From the NCBI GenBank assembly GCA_949152475.1, contig OX424570.1, forward strand, positions 6,498,181 to 6,562,180: 64,000 nt of DNA. The letters run 5' to 3'. Numbering within the stretch: position 1 is the first letter of the stretch; the number at the start of each line of letters is the position of its first letter. The notes under the pieces were generated by a model, which was not told the origin of the DNA, did not search any database, and was given only the letters and a program-made list of their open reading frames with translations. This DNA is from Terebella lapidaria (Eukaryota; Annelida; Polychaeta; Terebellida; Terebellidae). Below, in pieces: positions 38,159 to 52,905 of the stretch. The position numbers and the translations under genes were made by a program.

Positions 38159-39493
38159 ATTGATTTTCATGCAGGCTTCGAATTATTGAATTGCAATCAC
38201 ATATTATATCATATCCACCCAGTCTGAGAGTTGTTGTCATTCATACCATGTTATTCAGGCATGACATATTACAGACATCAGCTCATCCTTCAAATAGCTA
38301 GAGATTTCAAATCCATTGCAGTCTATGTTATCCTCTTAGTTTATGTTATCGGCATATTATCGGGTCCAATATTCCACATGAAAACCTGCTTTAGAAATGA
38401 GTAATCCATTCCACATCTGGTATTGACCTATCATGGCTGTTATTTTATTATCATTCACAGATGGTGAACAGGCGATCGTCATACAATTGAGGAAATGGCA
38501 CGAGATACATGCACAAAGCTGGATATTGATTATGAAAGATCAGGTGAAACCCACCCACATTGATTGAATGTCTTTTTGATAGTCAAGTATATAATCCGCA
38601 ATAGAATGCCCGATCGCCAGCTGTGTCTGAATTATTTTCCTATTTTCACTGGATCTGTACTGTTACCTCATGTATATATTTGTGTGTATACACTACACAC
38701 CGAAATGTGCTATGTTCTCATTATATAAGCAAATAGGTGAGAGTTTTGCACTAGCAATAGTCCCATCCTATCTATTCAACTCACAATTGTTATATAGGAT
38801 AATGACACCTGTTCAAAATACGCTAGACAAATATACGTTACCCACATGTTCACTGCATTAGCATATAAATCAAACCAAAATATTTACATTCCATGTTAAC
38901 CAGGAGCATGGCTGATACTCAGTATGGATGCACAATCAAAATGCTATAAACAAATTGGAATTTAGTCTGGAATTTCGATACTGGTTGATGGTTATTTTGA
39001 TAATTGTCAGTGAATCATGGACACGTACCAGTATCCGACATAAACCATATTGTTTTAAAATTGGTCTTGATAAATACATGTGATCAAATATACACATACA
39101 TTAAGCGTGGTTGTATTTATTTTAACCTGTTCAACCTAGTACAAAAGATTTTGTTGATAGCAAGAGAACACTTAATATCAAACATTTAGGAATTGAAACG
39201 CAGCCCGACCAATTATTGCAGCTCAAAGCCACACTGACGCCATAAGGGGCAGATGGTGTGCACAATACAGTAGTTTCCAGTGTACATCAAATGGAACAGT
39301 GCACAACAGCAAACTAATTTATGCACAAATGATCATAATTTATATATCTACAGTTGAATGAAATATTTCAACAACAGATGACATTATCATAATTAAATGG
39401 ATTATGGATATACAAGCTATTCAACATACATCATTGGATGTATGTTGACAATATTACATTTAGTGAATAGATTACATCATAAAGTCAGTGTAC

Positions 39494-39562
39494 CTTGGTG
39501 GATGGCTGTTGACGATTGAGGTAACCTGAATAATCGAATCCGTAGTTCATCCAGCTTGACAT
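39494..39562 (-). CDS. exon W, U2 distal copy
   Basis: Same 23-codon frame as 35177-35245, donor AAG|GTACAC intact. Confidence 0.35.
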
Positions 39563-40877
39563 GTTGATTTTCCTGCAGGCGTTCAATTATTTATTTGCAA
39601 TAAATCACATGTTATGTTGTATCCAACGTAGTCTGAGAATTGTTCTCATTCATAGTTTTCATACCGTATATTATGGTGATCATTGCAGTCGAGGAGTTGC
39701 CATTCATTTTTCAGGAATGACATCTTCGCTGAATTCAGGAATGGCACAGACATCAACGTATCTTTCAAACTACTAGAGATTCCAATATCATTGCAGTTCA
39801 GTTGTCCTCTTAGCTTAGGTTATTATCACAATGCTTAGGTTAATATCACAATGCACCAATATTGTCCGGCATGAAAATCCACTTTAGAAAACAATAGTAA
39901 TTCCACATCTATTCTTGCCCTGTCCTGGTTGTTATTATATTATTAGAATAACAATATATCTATTGTTATTCTGACCATTCACATATGGGGGATGGAATGG
40001 TCAATCATCAGGTGAATAAGGAAACAGCACAAAACACAGTGTGCAAAGCTGAATATTGATTATGAAAGATCAGGTGAGACCCACTGAGAGTGATTGAACG
40101 ACTCTTCACGCATGCAGCAGATGTTTTCAGGCGTTGCTATTGGGTTTCTTCACCTCCTAGCAGCAGGCCAATGACTCATAGTGGTTTCGAAGATATTTAT
40201 GTTTGTGTATTCACCAGTACACTTTTCTGAGAATGTGCACTTCAGCACGTGTATTTCTGACAGGAAGTTATCCCTGAACGACAAGACTATCGTTTTAAAA
40301 CAAATTAGAAATATCGTTTCTAAACTAATTTCCCACGCACGACAGGTTTCTACATCACATCGCTAATCCATATTTGAAACTCTGGCATTTCGTATGAATG
40401 TTTTTTTTGTTATCATTTCAAACAGTGGCTATGTAATGCTGTGGAATTAGTTCAAGAAATATGTTTGTGAACCAGGAAATTTATGTTAATTCCAGTCTGA
40501 TCATATTTTGTGTTCTATTTTGATAATTTCAGGAAGCTGATCCTGAGGCAACCATAAACATATTTTATTGACCATAGACATACATACACGTATATGTAGG
40601 TCTATGATATTAAGTGACACAAACTTGCAATTAGATCAAATTCAGCCTCATATCAGACGCCTCAGATGTCAACGTGACTGCCTCATCGAAGACTATTATA
40701 ACAGTAACTTTGATACTACAAAAACGGTAAACTTTCTAATCATGTACATAATCAGTTATGGTATCCGGTTGAGTAATGCAAATAATATGTCAGATTATGA
40801 TTATCCATAACATTTCACACATCGCATACGTATGTGTTAGGCAACAACTCGAAGGCTATTACATTTTGTTAATCTAC

Positions 40878-40949
40878 CTTCAGAGTCCTTTTCAATGGCC
40901 GGAATTCCTGGTAATGTGAGTGATAAGCATGATTTGTGTAGCTTGGCAT
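40878..40949 (-). CDS. exon L, copy in U3
   Basis: Identical in frame and donor to the U2 copy; same weakened acceptor. Confidence 0.35.
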
Positions 40950-42408
40950 CTTGTCCCAAACTTGCCCTATATTTCCTACTATAAACGTTGTTCAATAAAT
41001 CCTCTGTCCTATGTCTACCAATCCAACACTGTTATATTTAAATCCCGTCTCTGTGCACACTGTATATATAATGATGCACGGCATATTCAGATCAATACTA
41101 AAGGTTAGAGTATGTAATATTCACACTATTTTTCACGTGAGTAATGTCATATGTAATAGTAATAGTGATAATATAGTGTATATACATCTGGTGCAATTTG
41201 GTAATCGAGCATATGATCCGAAATAAAATGCCCAATCACCAGCTGTTTCTGAATTATTTCCACCATTTTCAATGGATCTGCACTGTTATCCCATGAATAC
41301 ATTTGGTTGTATACACAACGCGCAATGTGTGTTATTCCGTCATTACATGCATAAATAGGTGAGAGTTTTGCACCAGGTGTAACATTTTTTTTTGCATCGA
41401 TTGACATATATTTAAGTAGACCCAACACATCGATTCAACCCACGATTTCAATATGCGATAGTCACACCTGTTCAAAATATAATAGACGAGTATACATCTT
41501 CCAATCCAAATGATTAGTTTATTATCATAAAAATCGAACCAAGATATTAAGATTTTGAACATATATAAGTCAGGAACATGCTGGTATTTAATCAAGATAC
41601 CAATATTTCATACATGTATACTAGTAACGGACATATTCATGTGATGATACGTATATATCTGCTGTTGTTTACTATAGATACATGGTTAAAATGCTACAAA
41701 CTGAAATTCAGTCCTGCATTTTTATACTGGTTGGTGAATACCTTACCAGTATCCGACATATAGTACGTTTTAATCATTGATCAGCATACCTTATTATTGT
41801 CATGTTTCCGAGACAACATATATATGATAAGTGTATGCAGGTCAGAAGTTCAGTATACAGGATTATAATTTTAGGTGAGCCGTGTTGGAAACCCTCACAC
41901 ACATATACATATGTGAGCTTTATCACACACCCCATTCATTGTTCAACTAACTTAAATGATTTGTTTTAAAATGATTCTCGATCAATACACGTGATTGAAA
42001 TATACACTCATGCATGAAGCGTGATTGTCTTCATTTTTATCGAGAGAAATATGTATATCAACGTACTCCCTCTGGTGAAAATATTTCCATGATACCTGTC
42101 GATCACCTAATATCAAACACTATGAAACAGAATCGCAGCCCGACCAAACATTTATCCCCAAAGTCACACTTGTATCATCACGGGCAGACGGTTTATACAA
42201 TATATTAGTAGTTGCTGTACACCAAATAGGATAAGTGCACAATAATTTGTGCACAACAGATCATAGTGTATATATTCACAGTTGAACACAATAATTCAGC
42301 AACAGATTACATTTATAAAAATGTATGGATACTATCTAACATTACTGGATGTATAATGACAAATATTATATTTTGAAAAAAAATATATATATCATAACAC
42401 AAATGTAC

Positions 42409-42477
42409 CCTGGTGGATGGATGTTGCTGATTGAGGTAACCTGAATAATCAAATCCGTAGTTCATCCAACATGACAT
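42409..42477 (-). CDS. exon W, U3 proximal copy
   Basis: Same as the U2 proximal copy (MSCWMNYG...), donor AGG|GTACAT. Confidence 0.35.
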
Positions 42478-43812
42478 ATTGATTTTCATGCAGGCTTCGA
42501 ATTATTGAATTGCAATCACATATTATATCATATCCACCCAGTCTGAGAGTTGTTGTCATTCATACCATGTTATTCAGGCATGACATATTACAGACATCAG
42601 CTCATCCTTCAAATAGCTAGAGATTTCAAATCCATTGCAGTCTATGTTATCCTCTTAGTTTATGTTATCGGCATATTATCGGGTCCAATATTCCACATGA
42701 AAACCTGCTTTAGAAATGAGTAATCCATTCCACATCTGGTATTGACCTATCATGGCTGTTATTTTATTATCATTCACAGATGGTGAACAGGCGATCGTCA
42801 TACAATTGAGGAAATGGCACGAGATACATGCACAAAGCTGGATATTGATTATGAAAGATCAGGTGAAACCCACCCACATTGATTGAATGTCTTTTTGATA
42901 GTCAAGTATATAATCCGCAATAGAATGCCCGATCGCCAGCTGTGTCTGAATTATTTTCCTATTTTCACTGGATCTGTACTGTTACCTCATGTATATATTT
43001 GTGTGTATACACTACACACCGAAATGTGCTATGTTCTCATTATATAAGCAAATAGGTGAGAGTTTTGCACTAGCAATAGTCCCATCCTATCTATTCAACT
43101 CACAATTGTTATATAGGATAATGACACCTGTTCAAAATACGCTAGACAAATATACGTTACCCACATGTTCACTGCATTAGCATATAAATCAAACCAAAAT
43201 ATTTACATTCCATGTTAACCAGGAGCATGGCTGATACTCAGTATGGATGCACAATCAAAATGCTATAAACAAATTGGAATTTAGTCTGGAATTTCGATAC
43301 TGGTTGATGGTTATTTTGATAATTGTCAGTGAATCATGGACACGTACCAGTATCCGACATAAACCATATTGTTTTAAAATTGGTCTTGATAAATACATGT
43401 GATCAAATATACACATACATTAAGCGTGGTTGTATTTATTTTAACCTGTTCAACCTAGTACAAAAGATTTTGTTGATAGCAAGAGAACACTTAATATCAA
43501 ACATTTAGGAATTGAAACGCAGCCCGACCAATTATTGCAGCTCAAAGCCACACTGACGCCATAAGGGGCAGATGGTGTGCACAATACAGTAGTTTCCAGT
43601 GTACATCAAATGGAACAGTGCACAACAGCAAACTAATTTATGCACAAATGATCATAATTTATATATCTACAGTTGAATGAAATATTTCAACAACAGATGA
43701 CATTATCATAATTAAATGGATTATGGATATACAAGCTATTCAACATACATCATTGGATGTATGTTGACAATATTACATTTAGTGAATAGATTACATCATA
43801 AAGTCAGTGTAC

Positions 43813-43881
43813 CTTGGTGGATGGCTGTTGACGATTGAGGTAACCTGAATAATCGAATCCGTAGTTCATCCAGCTTGACAT
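43813..43881 (-). CDS. exon W, U3 distal copy
   Basis: Same as the U2 distal copy, donor AAG|GTACAC. Confidence 0.35.
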
Positions 43882-45194
43882 GTTGATTTTCCTGCAGGCG
43901 TTCAATTATTTATTTGCAATAAATCACATGTTATGTTGTATCCAACGTAGTCTGAGAATTGTTCTCATTCATAGTTTTCATACCGTATATTATGGTGATC
44001 ATTGCAGTCGAGGAGTTGCCATTCATTTTTCAGGAATGACATCTTCGCTGAATTCAGGAATGGCACAGACATCAACGTATCTTTCAAACTACTAGAGATT
44101 CCAATATCATTGCAGTTCAGTTGTCCTCTTAGCTTAGGTTATTATCACAATGCTTAGGTTAATATCACAATGCACCAATATTGTCCGGCATGAAAATCCA
44201 CTTTAGAAAACAATAGTAATTCCACATCTATTCTTGCCCTGTCCTGGTTGTTATTATATTATTAGAATAACAATATATCTATTGTTATTCTGACCATTCA
44301 CATATGGGGGATGGAATGGTCAATCATCAGGTGAATAAGGAAACAGCACAAAACACAGTGTGCAAAGCTGAATATTGATTATGAAAGATCAGGTGAGACC
44401 CACTGAGAGTGATTGAACGACTCTTCACGCATGCAGCAGATGTTTTCAGGCGTTGCTATTGGGTTTCTTCACCTCCTAGCAGCAGGCCAATGACTCATAG
44501 TTGTTTCGAAGATATTTATGTTTGTGTATTCACCAGTACACTTTTCTGAGAATGTGCACTTCAGCACGTGTATTTCTGACAGGAAGTTATCCCTGAACGA
44601 CAAGACTATCGTTTTAAAACAAATTAGAAATATCGTTTCTAAACTAATTTCCCACGCACGACAGGTTTCTACATCACATCGCTAATCCATATTTGAAACT
44701 CTGGCATTTTGTATGAATGTTTTTTGTTATCATTTCAAACAGTGGCTATGTAATGCTGTGGAATTAGTTCAAGAAATATGTTTGTGAACCAGGAAATTTA
44801 TGTTAATTCCAGTCTGATCATATTTTGTGTTCTATTTTGATAATTTCAGGAAGCTGATCCTGAGGCAACCATAAACATATTTTATTGACCATAGACATAC
44901 ATACACGTATATGTAGGTCTATGATATTAAGTGACACAAACTTGCAATTAGATCAAATTCAGCCTCATATCAGACGCCTCAGATGTCAACGTGACTGCCT
45001 CATCGAAGACTATTATAACAGTAACTTTGATACTACAAAAACGGTAAACTTTCTAATCATGTACATAATCAGTTATGGTATCCGGTTGAGTAATGCAAAT
45101 AATATGTCAGATTATGATTATCCATAACATTTCACATATCGCATACGTATGTGTTAGGCAACAAATCGAAGGCTATTACATTTTGTTAATCTAC

Positions 45195-45266
45195 CTTCAG
45201 AGTCCTTTTCAATGGCCGAAATTCCTGGTAATGTGAGTGATAAGCATGATTTGTGTAGCTTGGCAT
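45195..45266 (-). CDS. exon L, copy in U4
   Basis: Frame and donor intact; one third-position change (TTC to TTT in EFRPLK). TTTGG at the acceptor position. Confidence 0.35.
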
Positions 45267-46725
45267 CTTGTCCCAAACTTGCCCTATATTTCCTACTATA
45301 AACGTTGTTCAATAAATCCTCTGTCCTATGTCTACCAATCCAACACTGTTATATTTAAATCCCGTCTCTGTGCACACTGTATATATAATGATGCACGGCA
45401 TATTCAGATCAATACTAAAGGTTAGAGTATGTAATATTCACACTATTTTCCACGTGAGTAATGTCATATGTAATAGTAATAGTGATAATATAGTGTATAT
45501 ACATCTGGTGCAATTTGTAATCGAGCATATAATCCGAAATAAAATGCCCAATCACCAGCTGTTTCCGAATTATTTCCACCATTTTCAATGTATCTGCACT
45601 GTTATCCCATGAATACATTTGGTTATATACACAACTCGCCACGTGTGTTATTTAGTCATTACATACATAAATAGGTGAAAATTTTGCACCAGGTGTAACA
45701 TTTTTTTTTCATCGATTGACATATATTTGAAGTAGACCCAACACATCGATTCAACCCACGATTTCAATATGCGATAGTCACACCTGTTCAAAATATAATA
45801 GACGAGTATACATCTTTCAATCCAAATGATTAGTTTATTAGCATAAAAATCGAACCAAGATATTAAGATTTTGAACATATATAAGTCAGGAACATGCTGG
45901 TATTTAATCAAGATATTAATATTTCATACATGTATACTAGTAACGTACATATTCATGTGATGATACGTATATATCTGCTGTTGTTTACTATAGATGCATG
46001 GTTAAAATGCTACAAACTGAAATTCAGTCCTGAATTTTTATACTGGTTGGTGAATACCTTACCAGTATCCGACATATAGTACGTTTTAATCATTGATCAG
46101 CATACCTCATTATCGTCATGTTTCCGAGACAACATATATATGATAAGTGTATGCAGGTCAGAAGTTCAGTATACAGGATTATAATTTTAGGTGAGCCGTG
46201 CTGGAGACCCTCACACACAAATACATACAATGTGAGCCTCATCACACTCCCCATTTATTGTTCAACTAACCTAACTATTTTGTTTTAAAATGATTATCGG
46301 TCAATACATGTGATAGAATTATACACTCATGCATTGAGCGTGATTGTCTTCATTTTTATCGAGAGAAATATGTATATCAACTTACTCCCTCTGGTAAAAA
46401 TATTTCCATAATACCTGTCGATCATCTAATATCAAACACTATGAAACAGAATCGCAGCCCTACCAAACATTTATCCCCAAAGTCACACTGATATCATCAC
46501 GGGCAGACGGTTTATACATTATATTAGTAGTTGCTGTACACCAAATAGGATTAGTGCACAACAATTTGTGCACAACAGATCATAGTGTATATATTCACAG
46601 TTGAACACAATAATTCAGCAACAGATTACATTTATAAAAATGTATGGATACTATCTAACATTACTGGATGTATATTGAAAAATATTACATTTTGAAAAAA
46701 AAAGTATGTCATAACACAAATGTAC

Positions 46726-46794
46726 CCTTGTGGATGGATGTTGCTGATTGAGGTAACCTGAATAATCAAATCCGTAGTTCATCCAACTTGACAT
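46726..46794 (-). CDS. exon W, U4 proximal copy
   Basis: MSSWMNYGFDYSGYL then NQQHPSTR; donor AGG|GTACAT. About 25 bases upstream of the ATG, part of the sequence seen in other copies ('attattgaattgcaatc') is deleted, so the usual CAG acceptor region is altered. Confidence 0.35.
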
Positions 46795-48135
46795 ATTGAT
46801 TTTCATGTAGGCTTCGTATCCACCCAGTCTGAGAGTTGTTGTCATTCATACCATATTACCATTGACACCTTTGCGATCAACTACATGTTATTCAGGCATG
46901 CTATACTACACAGATATCAGTTCATCCTTCAAATAACTAGAGATGTCAATGCCATGGCAGTTAAAGTTATCCTCTTAGTTTATGTTATCGACATAATACC
47001 ACGTCCAGTAATAGTCCACATGAAAACCTGCTTTTGAAATAAGTAATCCATTCCACATCTGGTATTGCCCTATCATGGCTGTTATTTTATTATCATCCAC
47101 AGATGGTGAACAGGCGATGGTCATACAATTGAGGAAATGGCACGAGATACATGCACAAAGCTGGATATTGATTATGAAAGATCAGGTGAAACCCACCTAC
47201 ATTGATTGAATGTCTTTTCGATAGTCAAGTATATAATCCGCAATAGAATGCCCGATCGCCAGCTGTGTCTGAATTATTTTCCTATTTTCACTGGATCTGT
47301 ACTGTTACCTCATGTATATATTTGTGTGTATACACTACACACCGAAATGTGCTATGTTCTCATTATATAAGCAAATATGTGAGAGTTTTGCACTAGTAAT
47401 AGTCCCATCCTATCTATTCAAATCACAATTGTTATATAGGATAATGACACCTGTTCAAAATACGCTAGACAAATATACATTACCCACATTTTCATTGCAT
47501 TAGCATATAAATCAAACCAAAATATTTACATTCCATGTTAACCAGGACCATGGCTGATACTCAGTATGGATGCACAATCAAAATGCTATAAACAAATTGG
47601 AATTTAGTCTGGAATTTCGATACTGGTTGATGGTTATTTTGATAATTGTCAGTGAATCATGGACACGTACCAGTATCCAACATAAACCATATTGTTTTAA
47701 AATTGGTCTTGATAAATACATGTGATCAAATATACACATACATTAAGCGTGGTTGTATTTATTTTAACCTGTTCAACCTAGTACAAAAGATTTTGTTGAT
47801 AGCAAGAGAACACTTAATATCAAACATTTAGGAATTGAAACGCAGCCCGACCAATTATTGCAGCTCAAAGCCACACTGACGCCATAAGGGGCAGATGGTG
47901 TGCACAATACAGTAGTTTCCAGTGTACATCAAATGGAACAGTGCACAACAGCAAACTAATTTATGCACAAATGATCATAATTTATATATCTACAGTTGAA
48001 TGAAATATTTCAACAACAGATGACATTATCATAATTAAATGGATTATGGATATACAAGCTATTCAACATACATCATTGGATGTATGTTGACAATATTACA
48101 TTTAGTGAATAGATTACATCATAAAGTCAGTGTAC

Positions 48136-48204
48136 CTTGGTGGATGGCTGTTGACGATTGAGGTAACCTGAATAATCGAATCCGTAGTTCATCCAGCTTG
48201 ACAT
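48136..48204 (-). CDS. exon W, U4 distal copy
   Basis: Same as the U2 distal copy; donor AAG|GTACAC. Confidence 0.35.
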
Positions 48205-49519
48205 GTTGATTTTCCTGCAGGCGTTCAATTATTTATTTGCAATAAATCACATGTTATGTTGTATCCAACGTAGTCTGAGAATTGTTCTCATTCATAGTGT
48301 TCATACCGTATATTATGGTGATCATTGCAGTCGAGGAGTTGCCATTCATTTTTCAGGAATGACATGTTCCCTGAATTCAGGAATGGCACAGATATCAGCG
48401 TATCTTCCAAACTACTAGAGATTCCAATATCATTGCAGTTCAGTTGTCCTCTTAGCTTAGGTTATTATCACAATGCTTAGGTTAATATCACAATGCACCA
48501 ATATTATCCGGCATGAAAATCCGCTTTAGAAAAGAATGGTAATTCCACATCTATTCTTGCCCTGTCCTGGTTGTTATTATATTATTAGAACAACAATATA
48601 TCTATTGTTATTCTGACCATTCACATATGGGGGATGGAATGGTCAATCATCAGGTGAATAAGGAAACAGCACAAAACACAGTGTGCAAAGCTGAATATTG
48701 ATTATGAAAGATCAGGTGAGACCCACTGAGAGTGATTGAACGACTCTTCACGCATGCAGCAGATGTTTTCAGGCGTTGCTATTGGGTTTCTTCACCTCCT
48801 AGCAGCAGGCCAATGACTCATAGTGGTTTCGAAGATATTTATGTTTGTGTATTCACCAGTACACTTTTCTGAGAATGTGCACTTCAGCACGTGTATTTCT
48901 GACAGGAAGTTATCCCTGAACGACAAGACTATCGTTTTAAAACAAATTAGAAATATCGTTTCTAAACTAATTTCCCACGCACGACAGGTTTCTACATCAC
49001 ATCGCTAATCCATATTTGAAACTCTGGCATTTCGTATGAATGTTTTTTTTGTTATAATTTCAAACAGTGGCTATGTAATGCTGTGGAATTAGTTCAAGAA
49101 ATATGTTTGTGAACCAGGAAATTTATGTTAATTCCAGTCTGATCATATTTTGTGTTCTATTTTGATAATTTCAGGAAGCTGATCCTGAGGCAACCATAAA
49201 CATATTTTATTGACCATAGACATACATACACGTATATGTAGGTCTATGATATTAAGTGACACAAACTTGCAATTAGATCAAATTCAGCCTCATATCAGAC
49301 GCCTCAGATGTCAACGTGACTGCCTCATCGAAGACTATTATAACGGTAACTTTGATACTACAAAAACGGTAAACTTTCTAATCATGTACATAATCAGTTA
49401 TGGTATCCGGTTGAGTAATGCAAATAATATGTCAGATTATGATTATCCATAACATTTCACACATCGCATACGTATGTGTTAGGCAACAAATCGAAGGCTA
49501 TTACATTTTGTTAATCTAC

Positions 49520-49591
49520 CTTCAGAGTCCTTTTCAAAGGCCGGAATTCCTGGTAATGTGAGTGATAAGCATGATTTGTGTAGCTTGGCAT
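49520..49591 (-). CDS. exon L, copy in U5
   Basis: 24-codon frame and donor intact (EFRPLKRTLK end); TTTGG at the acceptor position. Confidence 0.35.
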
Positions 49592-51035
49592 CTTGTCCCA
49601 AACTTGCCCTATATTTCCTACTATAAACGTTGTTCAATAAATCCTCTGTCCTATGTCTACCAATCCAACACTGTTATATTTAAATCCCGTCTATGTGCAC
49701 ACTGCATATATAATGATGCACGGCATATTCAGATCAATACTAAAGGTTAGAGTATGTAATATTCACACCATTTTCCACGTGAGTAATCTCATATGTAATA
49801 ATAATAATGATAATATCGTGTATATACATCCGGTGCAATTCGGTAATCAAGCATATAATCCGAAATAAAATGCCCAATCACCAGCTGTTTCCGAATTATT
49901 TCCACCATTTTCAATGTATCTGCACTGTTATCCCATGAATACATTTGGTTGTATACACAACGCGCCATGTGTGTTATTTAGTCATTACATACATAAATAG
50001 GTGAGAATTTTGCACCAGGTGTAACATTTTTTTTTATCAATTGACATATATTTGAAGTAGACCCAACAGATCGATTCAACCCACGATTTCAATATGCGAT
50101 AGTCACAGCTGTTCAAAATGCAATAGACGAGTAAACATTTCCCAAAAGATTAGTGTATTAGCTAAAAATCAAATCAAGATATAAAGATTTTGAATATGTA
50201 TAAATCAGGAAAATGCTGGTATTTAATCAAGATATTAATATTTCTTACATGTATAACGAACATATTCATCTAATGATACGTATATATCTGCTGTTATTCA
50301 CTATAGATGCATGGTTAAAATGCTACAAATTGAAATTCAGTCCTGAATTTTTATACTTTACCAGTATCCGACATATTGTACGTTTTAATCATTGATCAAC
50401 ATACCTTATTATTGTCCTGTTTCCGAGACAACATATATAAGATAAGTGTATGCAGGTCAGAAGTGCAGTATACAGGACTATAATTTGAGGTGAGCCGTGT
50501 TGAAAACCCTCACACACAAATACATACAATATGAGCCTTATCACATTCCACTGTTTTTGTTCAACTAACCTAGTTATTTCGTTTTAAAATGATTCTTGGT
50601 CAATACATATGATTGAAATATACACACATGCATGAAGCGTCGTTGTATTAATTTTTTTTATCGAGAGAAATATGTGTATCAACCAACTCCCCCCAGTAAA
50701 AACATTTTTCATGATCACTATTGATCACCCATTATCAAACACTTATGGAATTGAAACGTAGCCCGACCAAACATTTATGCATAAAGTCAAACTGATGTCA
50801 TCACGGGAAGAAGGTTTGTACAATATATTAGTACTTGTTTACAGTGTACACCAAATGGGATTAGTGCACAACAATATGTGTACAATCGTCGTGATGTATA
50901 TGTTCACAGCTGAACACAATAATTCAGCAACATTATTATATTTATAAAAATGTATGTATATCATCTAATATTACTGGATGTATATTGAAAAATATTACAT
51001 TTTGAAAAAAGAAAAGTATGTCATAACACAAATGT

Positions 51036-51592
51036 ACGGAGCCTCTGAGAGGACATGGAAGAAATATTTTTAGCACATTGTTATTACGTTCCCTCGCAAT
51101 ATTTTTGCGTTCCCTCGCAATAATATCGCATTCCCTCGCGATCTTATTGCATTCCCTCGCATTCCGGATCACGTTCCCTCGCGTTCTTGTAGAAAAACCT
51201 TCCCAGAAGTCATTAGCGTCAGCACAATGCGAGGGAACGCGATCCAGAATGCGAGGGAATGCAATATGATCACGAGGGAACGCGATAATATCGCAAGGGA
51301 ATGCGATCCGGAATGCGAGGGAATGCAATAAGATCGCAAGGGAACGCGATCCGGAATGCGAGGGAATGCAATAAGATCGCGAGGGAACGCAATCCGGAAT
51401 GCGAGGGAATGCAATATGATCACGAGGGAACGCGATAATATCGCAAGGGAATGCGATCCGGAATGCGAGGGAATGCAATAAGATCGCAAGGGAACGCGAT
51501 CCGGAATGCGAGGGAACGCGATAATATTGCGAGGGAACGCAATAACCATATGTCGAAAAAATATTTCTTCCATGTCCTTTCAGCGGCTCCGT
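51036..51592. mobile_element. hAT-like fold-back MITE in U5 (best copy)
   Basis: Ends ACGGAGCC...GGCTCCGT with an exact 8-bp duplication ACAAATGT at 51028-51035 and 51593-51600. U2-U4 hold the single-copy site. The inverted repeats extend inward over the 'ggacatggaagaaatatt' region and then into a roughly 42-bp satellite ('gcgagggaatgcaataag', 'cgcgatccggaatg') that itself has both orientations. The long frames rich in FPRIPDRVP-like repeats on either strand come from this satellite and are not genes. Confidence 0.88.
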
Positions 51593-51602
51593 ACAAATGT
51601 AC

Positions 51603-51671
51603 CCTGGTGGATGGATGTTGCTGATCTAGGTACACTGAATAATCAAATCCATAGTTCATCCAACTTGACAT
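51603..51671 (-). CDS. exon W, U5 proximal copy
   Basis: Same residues as the U1 proximal copy (VYLDQQHPSTR end); donor AGG|GTACAT lies beside the MITE target duplication. Confidence 0.35.
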
Positions 51672-52836
51672 ATTGATTTTCCTGTAGGCTTCGAATTATT
51701 GAATTGCAATCAATAACATATTATATCGTATCCACCCAGTCTGAGAGTTGTTCTCATCATACCATATTATGATGGTCACCATTGCATTCAACTACTACGT
51801 ATTATTCAGACATGATATATTACACAGACATCAGCTCATCCTTCAAGTATCTTTAGATTTCAAATCCATTGCAGTCTATGTTATCCTCTTAGTTTATGAT
51901 CGGCATATTATCGGGTCCAATATTCCACATGAAAACCTGCTTTAGAAATAAGTAATCCATTCCACATCTGGTATTGCCCTATCATGGCTGTTATTTTATT
52001 ATCATTCACAGATGGTGAACAGGCGATCGTCATACAATTGAGGAAATGGCACGAGATACACATGCACAAAGCTGGATATTGATTATGAAAGATCAGGTGA
52101 AACCCACCTACATTGATTGAATGTCTTTTTGATAGTCAAGTATATAATCCGCAATAGAATGCCCGATCGCCAGCTGTGTCTGAATTATTTTCCTATTTTC
52201 ACTGGATCTGTACTGTTACCTCATGTATATATTTGTGTGTATACACTACACACCGAAATGTGCTATGTTCTCATTATATAAGCAAATAGGTGAGAGTTTT
52301 GCACTAGCAATAGTCCCATCCTATCTATTCAACTCACAATTGTTATATAGGATAATGACACCTGTTCAAAATACGCTAGACAAATATACATTACCCACAT
52401 GTTCACTGCATTAGCATATAAATCAAACCAAAATATTTACATTCCATGTTAGTCAGGAGCATGGCTGTATTCATTTTAACCTTTTCAACCTAGTACAGAT
52501 GATTTTGTTGATACCAATAGAACACTTAATATCAAACATTTAAGAATAGAAATGCAACCCGACCAATTATTGAAGCTCAAAGGCATTGGGGGCAGATGGT
52601 GTACACAATATAGTTGTTTCCAGTGTACATCGAATAGAACAGTGCGGAACTGCGAACCAATTTATGCACGAAGGATCCTAATTTATATAACTACAGTTGA
52701 ATGCAATATTTCAACAACAGATGACATTATCATAATTAAATGGATTATGGAAATACAAACTATTCAACATACATCATTGGATGTATGTTGACTATATTAC
52801 ATTTAGTGAATAGATTACACCATAAAGTCAGTGTAC

Positions 52837-52905
52837 CTTAGTGGATGGCTGTTGACGATTGAGGTAACCTGAATAATCGAATCCGTAGTTCATCCAACTT
52901 GACAT
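52837..52905 (-). CDS. exon W, U5 distal copy
   Basis: MSSWMNYGFDYSGYL then NRQQPSTK, with third-position changes (AGT, ACT) relative to the other distal copies; donor AAG|GTACAC. Confidence 0.35.

Larger units (their letters stand above)
36521..40839. repeat. tandem array unit U2 (4319 bp)
   Basis: Nearly identical to U3 over its full length; differences are single bases (for example 'gatatcaatat' versus 'gataccaatat') and T-run length. It contains L at 36559 and W at 38090 and 39494. The MITE site is empty ('acacaaatgtaccctgg' at 38078-38094). The open frames here recur in each unit and are otherwise unsupported. Confidence 0.95.
40840..45156. repeat. tandem array unit U3 (4317 bp)
   Basis: Almost base-for-base U2. 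L at 40878, W at 42409 and 43813, MITE site empty. Near identity means recent duplication, gene conversion or an assembly duplication. Confidence 0.95.
45157..49481. repeat. tandem array unit U4 (4325 bp)
   Basis: Same layout as U2/U3 with more substitutions, especially in the proximal half (45500-47000), where it drifts toward U1/U5. L at 45195, W at 46726 and 48136, MITE site empty. Confidence 0.95.
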
